A stretch of 64,000 nt of DNA from the NCBI RefSeq assembly GCF_002272075.1, contig NZ_NPBJ01000003.1:186001-250000 (forward strand), in the 5' to 3' direction. The stretch is from Terribacillus saccharophilus (GTDB taxonomy: Bacteria > Bacillota > Bacilli > Bacillales > Amphibacillaceae). Made by a program: the position numbers and the translations under genes. Below, piece by piece: positions 8,597 through 18,868 of this stretch. A model generated the notes under the pieces. It saw only the letters and a list, made by a program, of their open reading frames with translations, was not told the DNA's origin and made no database searches. The stretch's first letter is position 1; each line of letters opens with the position of its first letter.

Positions 8597-9805
8597 ATGA
8601 ATGTAGCTGGAAAGACAATTTGTCTGGGAGTTTCCGGGGGCATCGCTGCATATAAGGCATGCGCATTGACGAGCAAACTGACACAGAAGGGTGCAGATGT
8701 TCATGTCATCATGACAAAACATGCAGCAGAATTCGTGACACCGCTCACGTTCCAGGCGTTATCCCGCAACCCAGTATATACCGATACCTTTGATGAAAAA
8801 CACCCGGAGAAAATTGCTCATATAGATTTAGCAGATAAAGCAGACTTATTCCTGCTTGCACCAGCAACAGCTAACGTGATAGGAAAGCTTGCTGCTGGTA
8901 TAGCAGACGATATGCTGACGACTACATTGCTTGCAACAGAGGCACCTGTCTACATCGCGCCTGCTATGAACGTTCATATGTACGCACATCCTGCTGTAAT
9001 CCGTAATATGCAGCAGCTGGATGACTGGGGCTACCACTTTATCGAACCAGAAGCTGGTTATCTTGCTTGTGGATATGTTGGTAAAGGCAGGCTGGAGGAG
9101 CCGGAATCCATTATCCGAATCCTGGAAGAAAGAACAGAGCCTAAGCGCGATTTAGAAGGTAAAAAAGTGTTAGTAACGGCTGGACCGACTCAGGAAACAA
9201 TTGATCCCGTCCGTTTCTTCACGAACCATTCCTCGGGCAAAATGGGCTATGCTGTGGCAGAAGCCGCCGCTAAACGCGGAGCAGATGTAACACTTGTGAG
9301 CGGACCATCCCAGTTAACTACACCTTTTGGGGTAAAACGGATAGATGTTACAAGTGCCCAGGATATGCTGGATCAGGTACTAATAGTTTACGGTGAGCAG
9401 GATATCGTCATCAAAGCTGCAGCTGTTGCTGATTATCGGCCAGTTCAAACATTTGATTCTAAGGTAAAAAAACAGGATGGAAACTTGTCCATTGAAATGG
9501 AACGGACTACCGATATACTTCTGACACTCGGACAGCGGAAGCAGCATCAGTTCCTTGTCGGTTTTGCTGCGGAAACAAATGATGCCGTAGCTTATGGCAA
9601 AGGAAAGCTCGAGCGGAAGCATTTAGATGCCATTTGTGTGAATACAGTCGGGAAGACAGGTGCAGGCTTTCAATCTGACACCAATGAAGTGATTTACTTG
9701 AATAGAGAAGGTAAGGAACAGCACCTGCCGTCTGATACGAAGAAACAGATTGCCCACCGGATTCTTGATGAGATTGTGGAAGATATGGAGGCTGACAGAA
9801 AATGA
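8597..9805 (+). CDS. coaBC: Bifunctional phosphopantothenoylcysteine decarboxylase / phosphopantothenate-cysteine ligase
   Basis: CoaBC carries out two consecutive steps of coenzyme A synthesis: ligation of cysteine to 4'-phosphopantothenate, then FMN-dependent decarboxylation. The 402-residue protein has the CoaC flavoprotein domain first (GVSGGIAAYKA at 12-22; the PAMNVHMYAHP substrate loop; ACGYVGKGR, with the catalytic Cys near 156). The CoaB domain follows (TAGPTQETIDPVR near 192, KAAAVADYRP). The start ATG at 8597 follows AGGAGGGGG. The gene overlaps priA by 4 bp (ATGA), which implies translational coupling. Confidence 0.96.
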   Translation: MNVAGKTICLGVSGGIAAYKACALTSKLTQKGADVHVIMTKHAAEFVTPLTFQALSRNPVYTDTFDEKHPEKIAHIDLADKADLFLLAPATANVIGKLAAGIADDMLTTTLLATEAPVYIAPAMNVHMYAHPAVIRNMQQLDDWGYHFIEPEAGYLACGYVGKGRLEEPESIIRILEERTEPKRDLEGKKVLVTAGPTQETIDPVRFFTNHSSGKMGYAVAEAAAKRGADVTLVSGPSQLTTPFGVKRIDVTSAQDMLDQVLIVYGEQDIVIKAAAVADYRPVQTFDSKVKKQDGNLSIEMERTTDILLTLGQRKQHQFLVGFAAETNDAVAYGKGKLERKHLDAICVNTVGKTGAGFQSDTNEVIYLNREGKEQHLPSDTKKQIAHRILDEIVEDMEADRK

Positions 9806-12204
9806 ACATCGCGAAGGTTGTTGTTGACGTCCCGGCCAGTCAGACCGACCGCGTGTATGATTATTTGATTCCTGAAGAACTGATCAACGTACTCCAGCCG
9901 GGGATGCGTGTCATCGTACCATTCGGTAATCGCCGCATCATGGGTTTCGTCCTGGAGATCAGCAGTTCTGCTGAAGTGGACAAGCTAAAGGAAATTCAGG
10001 AAACAATGGATTTGCTTCCGGCACTAACACCTGAATTGCTTGATCTAGGAGTATGGATGGGGGAGCGGACATTAAGCTTTCATATCACCGCCCTCCAGGC
10101 GATGCTGCCGCAAGCGATGAAGGCCACATATCAGAAAGTACTTGTTCGGACTGGGAATATACCTGATGCATTGCTGCCGTTATTTCAGGAAGAAGATACG
10201 AGCATGTACGAGCAATTCGAGCATAGTGGTGTTCCTTTAGCGGTTTTGCAGCAGGCAATCAAAGCAGGTCAAATAGAACTGCGCTACCAAGTCAACTCAA
10301 AGGAAACGAAGAAAACAATCCGTATGATTGATGCAGACAAGTCTGTTGAAGAACTGCAAGAGGCTTTAAGCAATGTGAACGCCCGCGCTATGAAACAAAG
10401 AGCGCTCCTTGAGCATTTCATTGAAGAGCCAGGGCAGATTGCGCAAAAGCATCTGCTTGAAATGTACGAGACGACAGGCTCTACACTTAAACCCTTGCTG
10501 GATGCTGGATTACTTCGGTCATATGATAAAGAAGTACTCCGGGATCCATACAAGGATAAGCAAATTGAACGTACGAGACCCTTGCAGCTTTCGGATTCAC
10601 AGGCGAAGGCTCTTGAACCGATACTTGAAAGCATCCAGTCAGAAGCGCATGAAGTCTTTCTTTTGCATGGCGTTACCGGAAGTGGGAAGACGGAAGTTTA
10701 TTTGCAGGCAATCCAGCAGGTGCTGGAAAAAGGGCAGGAAGCGATTGTCCTAGTCCCTGAAATCGCACTTACTCCCCAGACAGTAAACCGATTCAAAGGA
10801 AGATTCGGCTCTGAAGTTGCCGTGCTGCACAGTGCTTTATCAGCCGGTGAGAAGTACGATGAATGGCGAAAGATCCAGCGCAAGCAAGTTAAGGTAGCCG
10901 TCGGCGCCAGATCCGCCATTTTTGCTCCCTTTGAAAATTTGGGAATCATCATTATAGATGAAGAACATGAAACGAGTTACAAGCAGGAAGATCACCCGAA
11001 ATATCATGCCCGGGATATTGCTGTTTTCCGAGGGGAATATCATCATGCCCCGGTTGTTCTTGGCAGTGCGACACCTTCGCTCGAATCATATGCTAGAGCT
11101 GAAAAAGGCGTCTACCATATGCTGGAGCTTCCAGAGCGAGTGAATCATGCGTCGATGCCTGATTATCAGATTATCGATATGCGGGATGAACTGCATGCAG
11201 GCAACCGATCGATCTTCGCCCGAGAATTGCTGGAACAGATGAAAGAACGTATCCGTAGAAAGGAACAGATAGTTCTCTTCCTAAACCGTCGTGGCTACAG
11301 CACATTTGTCATGTGCCGCGACTGCGGTCATACAGTCGAATGCCCACATTGCGATATAACACTCACCTACCATAGAAGCAGTGAGCAGCTCAAATGCCAT
11401 TATTGCGGTTACGAAGAGCAGATGCCTTCTATCTGCCCAGCTTGTGAAAGTGATACGATACGTTATTTTGGTACAGGTACACAAAAAGTAGAAGAATCAC
11501 TAACACAGCTGCTGCCGGAAGCCCGTGTCATTCGAATGGATGTTGACACGACAAGGCGGAAGGGTGCGCATGAAAAGCTGCTTGGAGCATTTGGCAGAGG
11601 CGAAGCGGATATACTGCTTGGTACCCAGATGATTGCAAAAGGGTTGGATTTCGAAAGAGTGACGCTTGTAGGTGTCCTGGCAGCAGACTCTATGCTGCAT
11701 TTGCCTGATTTCCGTGCCGCAGAAAAGACGTTCCAGTTGCTGACACAGGTGAGCGGACGAGCTGGTCGACACAGTCTGCCTGGGGAAGTCATCATCCAGA
11801 CATATTCTCCGGAACATTACAGTGTTGAACTTGCTGCAGCAGGGGATTATCGTCCATTTTTCCAGACGGAAATGCAAACACGCAGAGCCTTTCAATATCC
11901 GCCTTATTATTATCTAGCTCTATTGACGGTCAGTCACCAGAACCAGGTAAAAGCAATGCAGACGACACAGACGATTGTTCAGCTGCTCCAGAAGCACCTG
12001 TCCGATCAGGTCCGAATACTTGGACCTACGCCATCGCCACTGGCGCGGATCAAAGATAGATATCGCTTCCAGTGCATGGTAAAATACAAAAACGAACCGA
12101 ACCTTCGGGATGTGATCAGGAGAATCCTTCATCACTACGAAGATGCGCGGAAAAAAGAAGATTTGCAAATACACGTTGATTTACAGCCGTATTCGCTCAT
12201 GTAG
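9802..12204 (+). CDS. priA: Primosomal protein N' (replication restart helicase PriA)
   Basis: PriA recognises stalled forks and D-loops and reloads the replicative helicase outside oriC. The 800-residue protein has the N-terminal DNA-binding domain, a superfamily 2 helicase core with GVTGSGKTEVYLQ (Walker A near 289) and DEEHE (Walker B near 386), and a zinc-binding insert with four CxxC pairs between about 504 and 550 (CRDCGHTVECPHC, CHYCGYEE, CPAC). The QVSGRAGR motif follows, then the C-terminal domain. In B. subtilis def follows priA; here fmt begins 17 bp later and def is absent. Confidence 0.97.
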   Translation: MNIAKVVVDVPASQTDRVYDYLIPEELINVLQPGMRVIVPFGNRRIMGFVLEISSSAEVDKLKEIQETMDLLPALTPELLDLGVWMGERTLSFHITALQAMLPQAMKATYQKVLVRTGNIPDALLPLFQEEDTSMYEQFEHSGVPLAVLQQAIKAGQIELRYQVNSKETKKTIRMIDADKSVEELQEALSNVNARAMKQRALLEHFIEEPGQIAQKHLLEMYETTGSTLKPLLDAGLLRSYDKEVLRDPYKDKQIERTRPLQLSDSQAKALEPILESIQSEAHEVFLLHGVTGSGKTEVYLQAIQQVLEKGQEAIVLVPEIALTPQTVNRFKGRFGSEVAVLHSALSAGEKYDEWRKIQRKQVKVAVGARSAIFAPFENLGIIIIDEEHETSYKQEDHPKYHARDIAVFRGEYHHAPVVLGSATPSLESYARAEKGVYHMLELPERVNHASMPDYQIIDMRDELHAGNRSIFARELLEQMKERIRRKEQIVLFLNRRGYSTFVMCRDCGHTVECPHCDITLTYHRSSEQLKCHYCGYEEQMPSICPACESDTIRYFGTGTQKVEESLTQLLPEARVIRMDVDTTRRKGAHEKLLGAFGRGEADILLGTQMIAKGLDFERVTLVGVLAADSMLHLPDFRAAEKTFQLLTQVSGRAGRHSLPGEVIIQTYSPEHYSVELAAAGDYRPFFQTEMQTRRAFQYPPYYYLALLTVSHQNQVKAMQTTQTIVQLLQKHLSDQVRILGPTPSPLARIKDRYRFQCMVKYKNEPNLRDVIRRILHHYEDARKKEDLQIHVDLQPYSLM

Positions 12205-12221
12205 GAAAGGAGCTTTTTTGA

Positions 12222-13172
12222 ATGAAACGAATTGTATTCATGGGTACACCAGATTTTGCAGTACCCGTACTTAAACAGCTGACAGAGGAAGATTGCGAGG
12301 TGGTGCTCGTTGTCACCCAGCCTGATCGCCCGAAAGGCCGCAAGCGAATCCTCACCAGCTCACCTGTGAAGGAGGAAGCTCTCAAGCATGGAATACCGGT
12401 TTATCAGCCGGAAAAAATCAAGCAGAGTTATGAAGAAATCTTTTCCTATGAGCCGGATTTGATCGTAACGGCTGCTTTTGGGCAAATATTGCCGAAGGAG
12501 CTGCTTGATTATCCGCAATTCGGATCTATCAATGTTCATGCTAGTTTGCTGCCAGAACTTCGCGGCGGTGCTCCGATCCATTATGCTATTCAGCAAGGGA
12601 AAGCTGAGACTGGCGTTACTATCATGTATATGGTAGAGAAACTGGATGCCGGTGATATGCTGCTGCAGCGTTCGGTACCTATTACAATGCAGGATCATGT
12701 AGGAACGATGCATGATAAATTAGCAACGCTTGGAGCGGAAATGGTTCATGATATTCTTCCAGATATCTTTTCTCGCAGCGTGAATCCAATCAAACAGGAC
12801 GAAGAGAAGGTTACATTTGCTCCAACAATCAAACGCGAGCAAGAGGTAATTGATTGGAACCGTTCAAACTGGGAAGTTTTCAATCATATCAGAGGTATGC
12901 ATCCATGGCCGGTGGCTTTTACAACGTACATGGACAAGCCTTTTAAGATATGGTGGAGTGAACTTCTGGATCGTGAATATGATGGAGTACCAGGTGAGAT
13001 TGCTAGCATTGAAGCCGATGGCATTATCGTAGTTTGCGGAAACAATACAGCAGTCAAATTAACACAGGTACAGCCAGCAGGTAAAAAGCAAATGACTGCA
13101 GCAGATTATCTGCGCGGTGTCGGTAAAGAAATGCAAGCTGGAGAAAGGTTGGGCGAGCATGAAGAAGTATGA
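12222..13172 (+). CDS. fmt: Methionyl-tRNA formyltransferase
   Basis: Fmt transfers a formyl group from 10-formyl-THF to Met-tRNA(fMet) for initiation. The 316-residue protein has the formyltransferase domain with [11 protein letters not shown] at the N-terminus, the catalytic Asn-His pair in [10 protein letters not shown] and the [10 protein letters not shown] loop. The C-terminal oligonucleotide-binding domain ([18 protein letters not shown]) is complete. The ATG at 12222 follows GGAAAGGAG. Its usual partner def is not next to it. The 3' end overlaps rsmB by 14 bp. Confidence 0.97.
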   Translation: MKRIVFMGTPDFAVPVLKQLTEEDCEVVLVVTQPDRPKGRKRILTSSPVKEEALKHGIPVYQPEKIKQSYEEIFSYEPDLIVTAAFGQILPKELLDYPQFGSINVHASLLPELRGGAPIHYAIQQGKAETGVTIMYMVEKLDAGDMLLQRSVPITMQDHVGTMHDKLATLGAEMVHDILPDIFSRSVNPIKQDEEKVTFAPTIKREQEVIDWNRSNWEVFNHIRGMHPWPVAFTTYMDKPFKIWWSELLDREYDGVPGEIASIEADGIIVVCGNNTAVKLTQVQPAGKKQMTAADYLRGVGKEMQAGERLGEHEEV

Positions 13173-14502
13173 ACTCCGTGATACAGCTGTCACATTGCTA
13201 TCTCGTATTGGAGATCAGGGCGGCTACAGTCATTTGCTGTTGGATCAGACGATCCGGAATAAGGGTTTTGACAGCAGAGATACAGGCTTGCTAACCGAAA
13301 TCGTCTATGGAACATTATCTTATAAACTGACATTAGAGTATTTTCTTCGTAACTTTGTATCAAAAAAATTGGAATCATGGGCGAAATGGCTTTTATTATC
13401 CGCTTTCTATCAAATGTACGCATTGGACAGAGTGCCTGATCATGCTGTCATCCACGAATCCGTTGAAATTGCGAAGCAGCGGGGCCATAAAGGTATCGCG
13501 TCGCTTGTGAATGCTGTACTGCGTAATGCACAACGAAAAGGTTTCCCTAAATTGGATGACATCCAAGACCCAGCCGAGCGTATCTCGCTGGAAACGAGTC
13601 ACCCGAAATGGCTTGTCGAGCGCTGGATTTCGCAATATGGAGAGAAGACAGCCCGCGAAATGTGTGCCGTAAACCAAGTGGAGAAACCAATAAGTGTGCG
13701 CGTACAGCCAATGCTGATTACACGAGATGAAGCGATGGAAGAACTGGAGTCCCAAGGGTTTACTGTCCGTCCTTCCAGCATCAATCCGCAAGGAATCATC
13801 GTAGAAGATGGGAACATCCTGAAAAGTGATTTGTTCCTTTCCAATCAAGTGACTGTCCAAGATCAGACGAGTATGTTAGCAGGTCAGATGGTTGATGCAA
13901 CAGCCGGTATGACTGTGCTGGATGCATGCAGTGCACCGGGAGGAAAGACGACACATATTGCAGAAACGATGGAGAATGAGGGCAAGCTTTATGCGTATGA
14001 TCTGCATGCCAAGAAAGCGAAACAGGTACAGCAGAATGCTGAGAAGCTGAAGCTGACAATCATTGAAGCCGATCAGGCAGATGCACGAAACTTGCATGAG
14101 CGGCATAAACCAGAGAGTTTCGATCGTATTTTACTTGATGCACCTTGCTCTGGATTGGGCGTACTCAGAGGAAAACCAGATATCAAGTACCATAAATCGG
14201 AACAAGACGTTTTATCACTTGCTTCCATTCAGGCTGATCTGCTTGAACAGGTAGCGCCGCTTTTGAAAAAAGACGGAAAGCTAGTCTACAGTACTTGTAC
14301 AGTGGATCAAGCAGAAAATGAACAAGTTGTCCGTGCTTTTCTTGAGCAGCATTCGGATTTTGAAGTAGATCCAGCATTCCAGGCTGATTTGCCGCAAGCA
14401 GTTAAGAAAGCCCCAGGTCTTACCGATGCTGGTTTGCAAGTATTCCCGCAGGATTTTGATACCGATGGCTTTTTCCTTGTCCGACTTGTTAGAAAAGGGT
14501 AA
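13159..14502 (+). CDS. rsmB: 16S rRNA m5C967 methyltransferase RsmB
   Basis: RsmB (YloM) uses S-adenosylmethionine to methylate C967 (E. coli numbering) of 16S rRNA. The 447-residue protein has the N-terminal NusB-like RNA-binding domain (about 1-135). The methyltransferase domain follows, with the SAM-binding [15 protein letters not shown] (about 254) and two cysteines, one in [16 protein letters not shown] (about 328) and the catalytic one in [11 protein letters not shown] (about 378). The start is the ATG at 13159 inside the end of fmt; an upstream GTG in the same frame would add 14 residues without similarity. The rlmN gene that normally follows is missing; prpC comes next after 61 bp. 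Confidence 0.95.
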   Translation: MKKYELRDTAVTLLSRIGDQGGYSHLLLDQTIRNKGFDSRDTGLLTEIVYGTLSYKLTLEYFLRNFVSKKLESWAKWLLLSAFYQMYALDRVPDHAVIHESVEIAKQRGHKGIASLVNAVLRNAQRKGFPKLDDIQDPAERISLETSHPKWLVERWISQYGEKTAREMCAVNQVEKPISVRVQPMLITRDEAMEELESQGFTVRPSSINPQGIIVEDGNILKSDLFLSNQVTVQDQTSMLAGQMVDATAGMTVLDACSAPGGKTTHIAETMENEGKLYAYDLHAKKAKQVQQNAEKLKLTIIEADQADARNLHERHKPESFDRILLDAPCSGLGVLRGKPDIKYHKSEQDVLSLASIQADLLEQVAPLLKKDGKLVYSTCTVDQAENEQVVRAFLEQHSDFEVDPAFQADLPQAVKKAPGLTDAGLQVFPQDFDTDGFFLVRLVRKG

Positions 14503-14563
14503 GAAATGTGGTAGGATAAATTTGGAGCAGCAAAACAGACTGCATATAGATGAGGTGAGAAGC

Positions 14564-15319
14564 GTGAGAGGTTTTTTCATTACCGATCGTGGTCAGATCA
14601 GAAGTCATAACGAAGATGCAGGCGGGGTATTTTCCAATTCTAATGAACAATATCTTGCTGTCATTGCCGATGGTATGGGTGGACATAAAGCAGGTGATGT
14701 CGCCAGTCAGCTAGCTATTTCCCATCTACGCAATTGGTGGGAAACTGCTGATTCCTTCGATTCTCCGCAAAGGACAGAAGAAGCTATCAAGCAAGCAATC
14801 AAAGATGTTAATTTGCGAGTATATGAAGAATCACGACAAAGTGAAGAATTGGCAGGTATGGGGACGACGATTGTCGCCGCAGTATGTACAAATGATTTTG
14901 TAACAATTGCCCATATTGGGGATAGCCGCTGCTACTTGCTTAATGAAGAAGGATTCAAGCAAGTGACAGAGGATCATTCTCTTGTAAATGAACTGGTCCG
15001 ATCTGGTGAAATCACAGAACAAGATGCCGAGCACCATCCCCGGAAAAATGTCCTGCTGCGCGCACTCGGAACGGATCAAGATGTGGAAATGGATCTTGTG
15101 TCAATCACTTGGGAAGCTGGAGATCGTCTGCTATTGTGTTCAGATGGGCTATCAAATAAATTCGATAAACAGGAGCTTTTGCAGTACCTCACATCTGGAG
15201 AAGAGATTGAACATATCGCTTCGCAGCTCGTGACGGTTGCCAATGAGCGAGGCGGGGAAGATAATATCTCCTTAATCATTGCCGATTTGGCTGATACACC
15301 TGTCCGGGAGGGTGCATAG
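14564..15319 (+). CDS. prpC: PP2C-type serine/threonine phosphatase PrpC (Stp)
   Basis: PrpC removes phosphate from targets of the partner kinase PrkC, including HPr-Ser-P and ribosome-associated GTPases in B. subtilis. The 251-residue protein has the full PP2C signature set: RSHNEDAG near the start, the metal-binding DGMGGHKAGDVAS (about 39), GMGTTIV, HIGDSRCYLL, DHSLVNELVR, CSDGLSN (about 192) and GGEDNIS (about 231). Translation starts at the GTG at 14564 with GAGGTGA eight bases upstream; a longer open frame extends back into rsmB but has no family similarity. Only one base separates it from prkC. Confidence 0.95.
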   Translation: MRGFFITDRGQIRSHNEDAGGVFSNSNEQYLAVIADGMGGHKAGDVASQLAISHLRNWWETADSFDSPQRTEEAIKQAIKDVNLRVYEESRQSEELAGMGTTIVAAVCTNDFVTIAHIGDSRCYLLNEEGFKQVTEDHSLVNELVRSGEITEQDAEHHPRKNVLLRALGTDQDVEMDLVSITWEAGDRLLLCSDGLSNKFDKQELLQYLTSGEEIEHIASQLVTVANERGGEDNISLIIADLADTPVREGA

Positions 15320-15320
15320 C

Positions 15321-17324
15321 ATGCTCGAAGGACGTACGCTGAATGAACGGTACGAAATTCACCGTCTGATCGGCGGAGGCGGTATGGCAAATGTCTATCT
15401 TGGCCAGGATATCATCCTCGATCGCGAAGTCGCCATTAAAGTCCTGAAGCTGGAATATGCAAACGATGATGAATTCATTGCAAGGTTCCATCGGGAAGCC
15501 CATGCGGCAACCAGTCTTTCACATCCGAATATCGTCACGATCTATGATGTGGGAGATGAGGATGGCATCTACTATATGATCATGGAATATGTCAGCGGAA
15601 TGACATTGAAGCAATACATACAGACTCATGGTTCCATCGTGGTGCCTGATACAGTCGATATTATGAAACAAGTCACTTCCGCGATCTCACACGCACACGC
15701 AAACGGAATCGTTCATCGTGACATCAAACCGCAGAATATCCTGATTGATGATTACGGAAAAGTGAAAGTGACTGACTTCGGTATAGCTACTGCGTTGAGT
15801 GCAACGTCATTGACCCAGACGAATGCTATGCTAGGCTCTGTGCACTATCTGTCACCAGAACAGGCAAGGGGAGGTATAGCTACCAAGAAGTCCGATGTCT
15901 ATTCCCTCGGTATTGTCATGTTCGAATTGCTTACCGGTCGTCTTCCATTCTCAGGTGAGTCTGCAGTCAGTATTGCTTTAAAGCATTTACAAACTGACAC
16001 GCCATCTGTCAGACGCTGGGCTGGCGATATTCCGCAAAGTGTCGAGAATATCGTTTTGAAATCCACGACGAAGGACCCTTTTTACCGTTACATGAGCACA
16101 TATGATATGGAGACAGATTTGGAAACATGTCTGGATCCCTCCAGGGCAAACGAAGAGCGTTATGCTCCGCCTAAGGAAGATGGCGATACTACAAAAGCGA
16201 TCCCGATTATTTCAGAGAAGGATCTGAACAAAGCATCGTTAGCTGATACGATCGTACATAACGGTCATACGAATCCACCGAACCAAGAAGAGCAGAAAAA
16301 GCCGAAAAAGAAGAAGAAACGGTGGAAAGTGCTTATATGGATAACGGTCATTCTCGTATTGCTTGCAGGTGCAGGAATAGGAATTGTACTTGCAACCACG
16401 CCGAAAGAAGTGACAATGGTCGACGTTAGAGGTGACTCCTATGCAGATGCTGTCGATAAGCTGTCCGACCTTGATTTGCACGTAAAACGGGAAGCAACCG
16501 CCTCTGATACGGTAGAAGAGGGGAGCGTCGTCAAGACAGATCCTTCAGCAGGCAGTAAGATTAAGGAAGGCTCCAGTGTGACGGTTTATACAAGTATCGG
16601 CAAAGAAAAAGAAGAATTTGATGATTACGAGGGCAAGACATTCTCCCAAGTGGAAAAACTATTGGATGATAAGGGATATAAGAATGTACGATCTTACGAG
16701 GAATTCTCTGATGAACCTGTTGGTACAATCATCTCCCAAATCCAGCCTCAAGCAGGAACAAAAGTGGTTCCGGAGGATACAACGGTCATATTTGAAGTGA
16801 GCAAAGGGCCAGAAGCGGTGACATTGACAGATTTGACAGGTATGACGGAAGAGGAAGCACAATCTTATTTAGATAAAAATGATTTGGATGGCAATTTCAT
16901 TGAACAGCCGTCAGATGAAGTCGAAGAGGGTGTTGTAATTCGGCATGATCCGGGTTCAGGACAATCGATTGAAGAAAATGGCAGTGTCGATCTGTACGTA
17001 TCAACTGGCCCGGAGAATTTGCCTCCTGCGACGCACACGGTTACATTTACTGTTCCTTACGAGCCTGCTGATGCACAGACAGGCGAAGACGAACAGACCG
17101 AAGAAACACAGGAAGATCCTATCCCTCAGATAGTTCAGATTTATGTGGGTGACGCAGACCATGATGTGACAGAGCTCTATGATGAACGTGCTATCACAGA
17201 AGATGAGGAAATTACGCTTACACTCAGTATACCTGCTGGCGGAGAAGCTGAATATCGTGTATTGCGTGATGATGAAATTGTTTTAGAAAAAACGGTTCCG
17301 TATGAAGACAGGGAAGGTGAATAA
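15321..17324 (+). CDS. prkC: Membrane Ser/Thr protein kinase PrkC with PASTA domains
   Basis: PrkC senses muropeptides through extracellular PASTA repeats and controls germination and stationary-phase physiology by phosphorylating translation and wall proteins. The 667-residue protein has an intracellular Hanks-type kinase with GGGGMANVYLG (P-loop), Lys40 in VAIKVL, HRDIKPQN (about 132) and DFGIA (about 152). A basic linker (KKPKKKKKRWK) is followed by one transmembrane helix (about 337-360). Outside are three PASTA-like repeats (about 363-430, 431-500, 501-567) and a C-terminal beta-rich end. The ATG at 15321 follows GGGAGGGTG. The order prpC-prkC-rsgA is conserved in Bacillota. Confidence 0.96.
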   Translation: MLEGRTLNERYEIHRLIGGGGMANVYLGQDIILDREVAIKVLKLEYANDDEFIARFHREAHAATSLSHPNIVTIYDVGDEDGIYYMIMEYVSGMTLKQYIQTHGSIVVPDTVDIMKQVTSAISHAHANGIVHRDIKPQNILIDDYGKVKVTDFGIATALSATSLTQTNAMLGSVHYLSPEQARGGIATKKSDVYSLGIVMFELLTGRLPFSGESAVSIALKHLQTDTPSVRRWAGDIPQSVENIVLKSTTKDPFYRYMSTYDMETDLETCLDPSRANEERYAPPKEDGDTTKAIPIISEKDLNKASLADTIVHNGHTNPPNQEEQKKPKKKKKRWKVLIWITVILVLLAGAGIGIVLATTPKEVTMVDVRGDSYADAVDKLSDLDLHVKREATASDTVEEGSVVKTDPSAGSKIKEGSSVTVYTSIGKEKEEFDDYEGKTFSQVEKLLDDKGYKNVRSYEEFSDEPVGTIISQIQPQAGTKVVPEDTTVIFEVSKGPEAVTLTDLTGMTEEEAQSYLDKNDLDGNFIEQPSDEVEEGVVIRHDPGSGQSIEENGSVDLYVSTGPENLPPATHTVTFTVPYEPADAQTGEDEQTEETQEDPIPQIVQIYVGDADHDVTELYDERAITEDEEITLTLSIPAGGEAEYRVLRDDEIVLEKTVPYEDREGE

Positions 17325-18209
17325 ATGCCATCAGGTAAGATTATGAAAGCACTGAGTGGATTCTATTATGTGCTTACAGAAGACGGAGAAACCTATCAAT
17401 GCCGTGGCAGAGGTGTATTCCGCAAACAGAAAATAACACCGCTGGTTGGTGATCAAGTGGAATTCGAAGCGGAGACAAAGCAAGAAGGTTATGTGCTGGA
17501 TGTTCGTCCACGGAAGAATGAGCTAGTCAGGCCCCCGATTGCCAATATAGATCAGGCGATCATCGTAACATCAGCAGCTCAGCCAGATTTCAGTACAGCA
17601 TTGCTTGACCGCTTTCTTGTATTAGTAGAGTCAAAAGCTATCGAGCCAGTTATTTTCATTACGAAAATGGACATGCTGTCAGCGGATCAAATGTCCAGAA
17701 TCGAAGCTTTCAAAAAGGATTATCAACAGATCGGCTATTCCGTTGAGATGTTATCCTCTAAAGAAGAAACGAATTTAGAACAAGTGCAGCTGCACATGAA
17801 AGATAAGATCTCAGTTATCGCAGGTCAGTCAGGTGTGGGTAAGTCTTCGATGCTGAATGCTATTGATCCGCGCCTGGACCTGGAAACAAATGAGATATCC
17901 GAAAGTCTAGGACGCGGACGCCATACAACAAGACATGTAGAGCTTATACCAATCGGTGGGGGTCTTGTTGCGGATACGCCTGGATTCAGCTCATTGGAGT
18001 TTACCGAATTGGAAGCTGAAGAGCTGCCATCTTGTTTCCCTGAATTCAGGGAACGTCAAGACGACTGTAAATTCAGAGGCTGTATGCATCACAAGGAACC
18101 TAAATGTGCGGTTAAACTAGCGGTCGAAGCAGGAGATATTCCTGAATATCGTTATACACATTATCTGCAGTTCCTAGATGAAATTAAATCGAGAAAGCCG
18201 AGGTATTAA
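17325..18209 (+). CDS. rsgA: Small ribosomal subunit biogenesis GTPase RsgA (CpgA)
   Basis: RsgA is a circularly permuted GTPase that checks late 30S maturation; in B. subtilis CpgA is phosphorylated by PrkC. The 294-residue protein has an N-terminal OB fold and then the permuted GTPase with G4 (TKMD, about 110) before G1 ([11 protein letters not shown], about 168) and the DTPGF switch. The zinc knuckle [14 protein letters not shown] is near the C-terminus. The ATG at 17325 follows directly on the prkC stop, with GGGAAGG upstream. Its place next to the kinase fits a regulatory link. Confidence 0.96.
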   Translation: MPSGKIMKALSGFYYVLTEDGETYQCRGRGVFRKQKITPLVGDQVEFEAETKQEGYVLDVRPRKNELVRPPIANIDQAIIVTSAAQPDFSTALLDRFLVLVESKAIEPVIFITKMDMLSADQMSRIEAFKKDYQQIGYSVEMLSSKEETNLEQVQLHMKDKISVIAGQSGVGKSSMLNAIDPRLDLETNEISESLGRGRHTTRHVELIPIGGGLVADTPGFSSLEFTELEAEELPSCFPEFRERQDDCKFRGCMHHKEPKCAVKLAVEAGDIPEYRYTHYLQFLDEIKSRKPRY

Positions 18210-18865
18210 TGATGACGAAAATCGCACCATCTATTCTTTCAGCTGACTTCGCCAATTTGGCAAATGAAATTCGAGATGTAGAAAAAGGCGGAGCTGACTA
18301 CATTCATGTCGATGTCATGGACGGTCATTTTGTCCCAAATATCACAATCGGTCCTCTTATCGTGGAGGCGATTCGTCCTGTGACAAAGCTGCCCCTCGAT
18401 GTACATTTGATGATCGAAAACCCGGATCAGTACATTGAAGCATTCATCAAGGCTGGAGCGGATATTATTACAGTTCACCAAGAGGCTTGCGTTCATTTGC
18501 ACCGTACAATCATGATGATTAAGGAGCAAGGAGTAAAAGCTGGTGTTGTATTGAATCCTGCCACTCCAGTAAGCTTGATTGAAGAGATTTTGCCAGAGGT
18601 GGATATGGTGTTATTGATGACGGTGAACCCAGGCTTTGGCGGCCAGCGATTTATTCCTTCCGTGTTGAAAAAAGTAGAAGAGCTATCCAGGCTTCGAGAA
18701 GCACTCGAACTCGACTTTGAAATTGAGATTGATGGCGGTGTGAATATCGAAACAGCAGGACTATGTACAGATGCCGGTGCGGATGTGCTAGTTGCCGGAA
18801 GTGCTGTCTATAATCAGGAAGATCGGGCTGCTGCAATCGCGGCAATCCGGGAAGCAGCTGAATGA
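18209..18865 (+). CDS. rpe: Ribulose-phosphate 3-epimerase
   Basis: Rpe interconverts ribulose 5-phosphate and xylulose 5-phosphate in the pentose phosphate pathway. The 218-residue TIM barrel shows [17 protein letters not shown], the metal and catalytic residues in [31 protein letters not shown], and the phosphate-binding EIDGGVN and GSAVY loops. Two adjacent ATG codons (18209, 18212) are possible; the first overlaps the rsgA stop codon by one base (TAATG). GCCGAGG lies upstream. Confidence 0.96.
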   Translation: MMTKIAPSILSADFANLANEIRDVEKGGADYIHVDVMDGHFVPNITIGPLIVEAIRPVTKLPLDVHLMIENPDQYIEAFIKAGADIITVHQEACVHLHRTIMMIKEQGVKAGVVLNPATPVSLIEEILPEVDMVLLMTVNPGFGGQRFIPSVLKKVEELSRLREALELDFEIEIDGGVNIETAGLCTDAGADVLVAGSAVYNQEDRAAAIAAIREAAE

Positions 18866-18868
18866 CGC

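Noticed and set aside
14426-14563. N-terminal extension of prpC into rsmB
   Set aside because: The frame is open, but the PP2C family start fits the GTG at 14564, which has GAGGTGA at the right distance.
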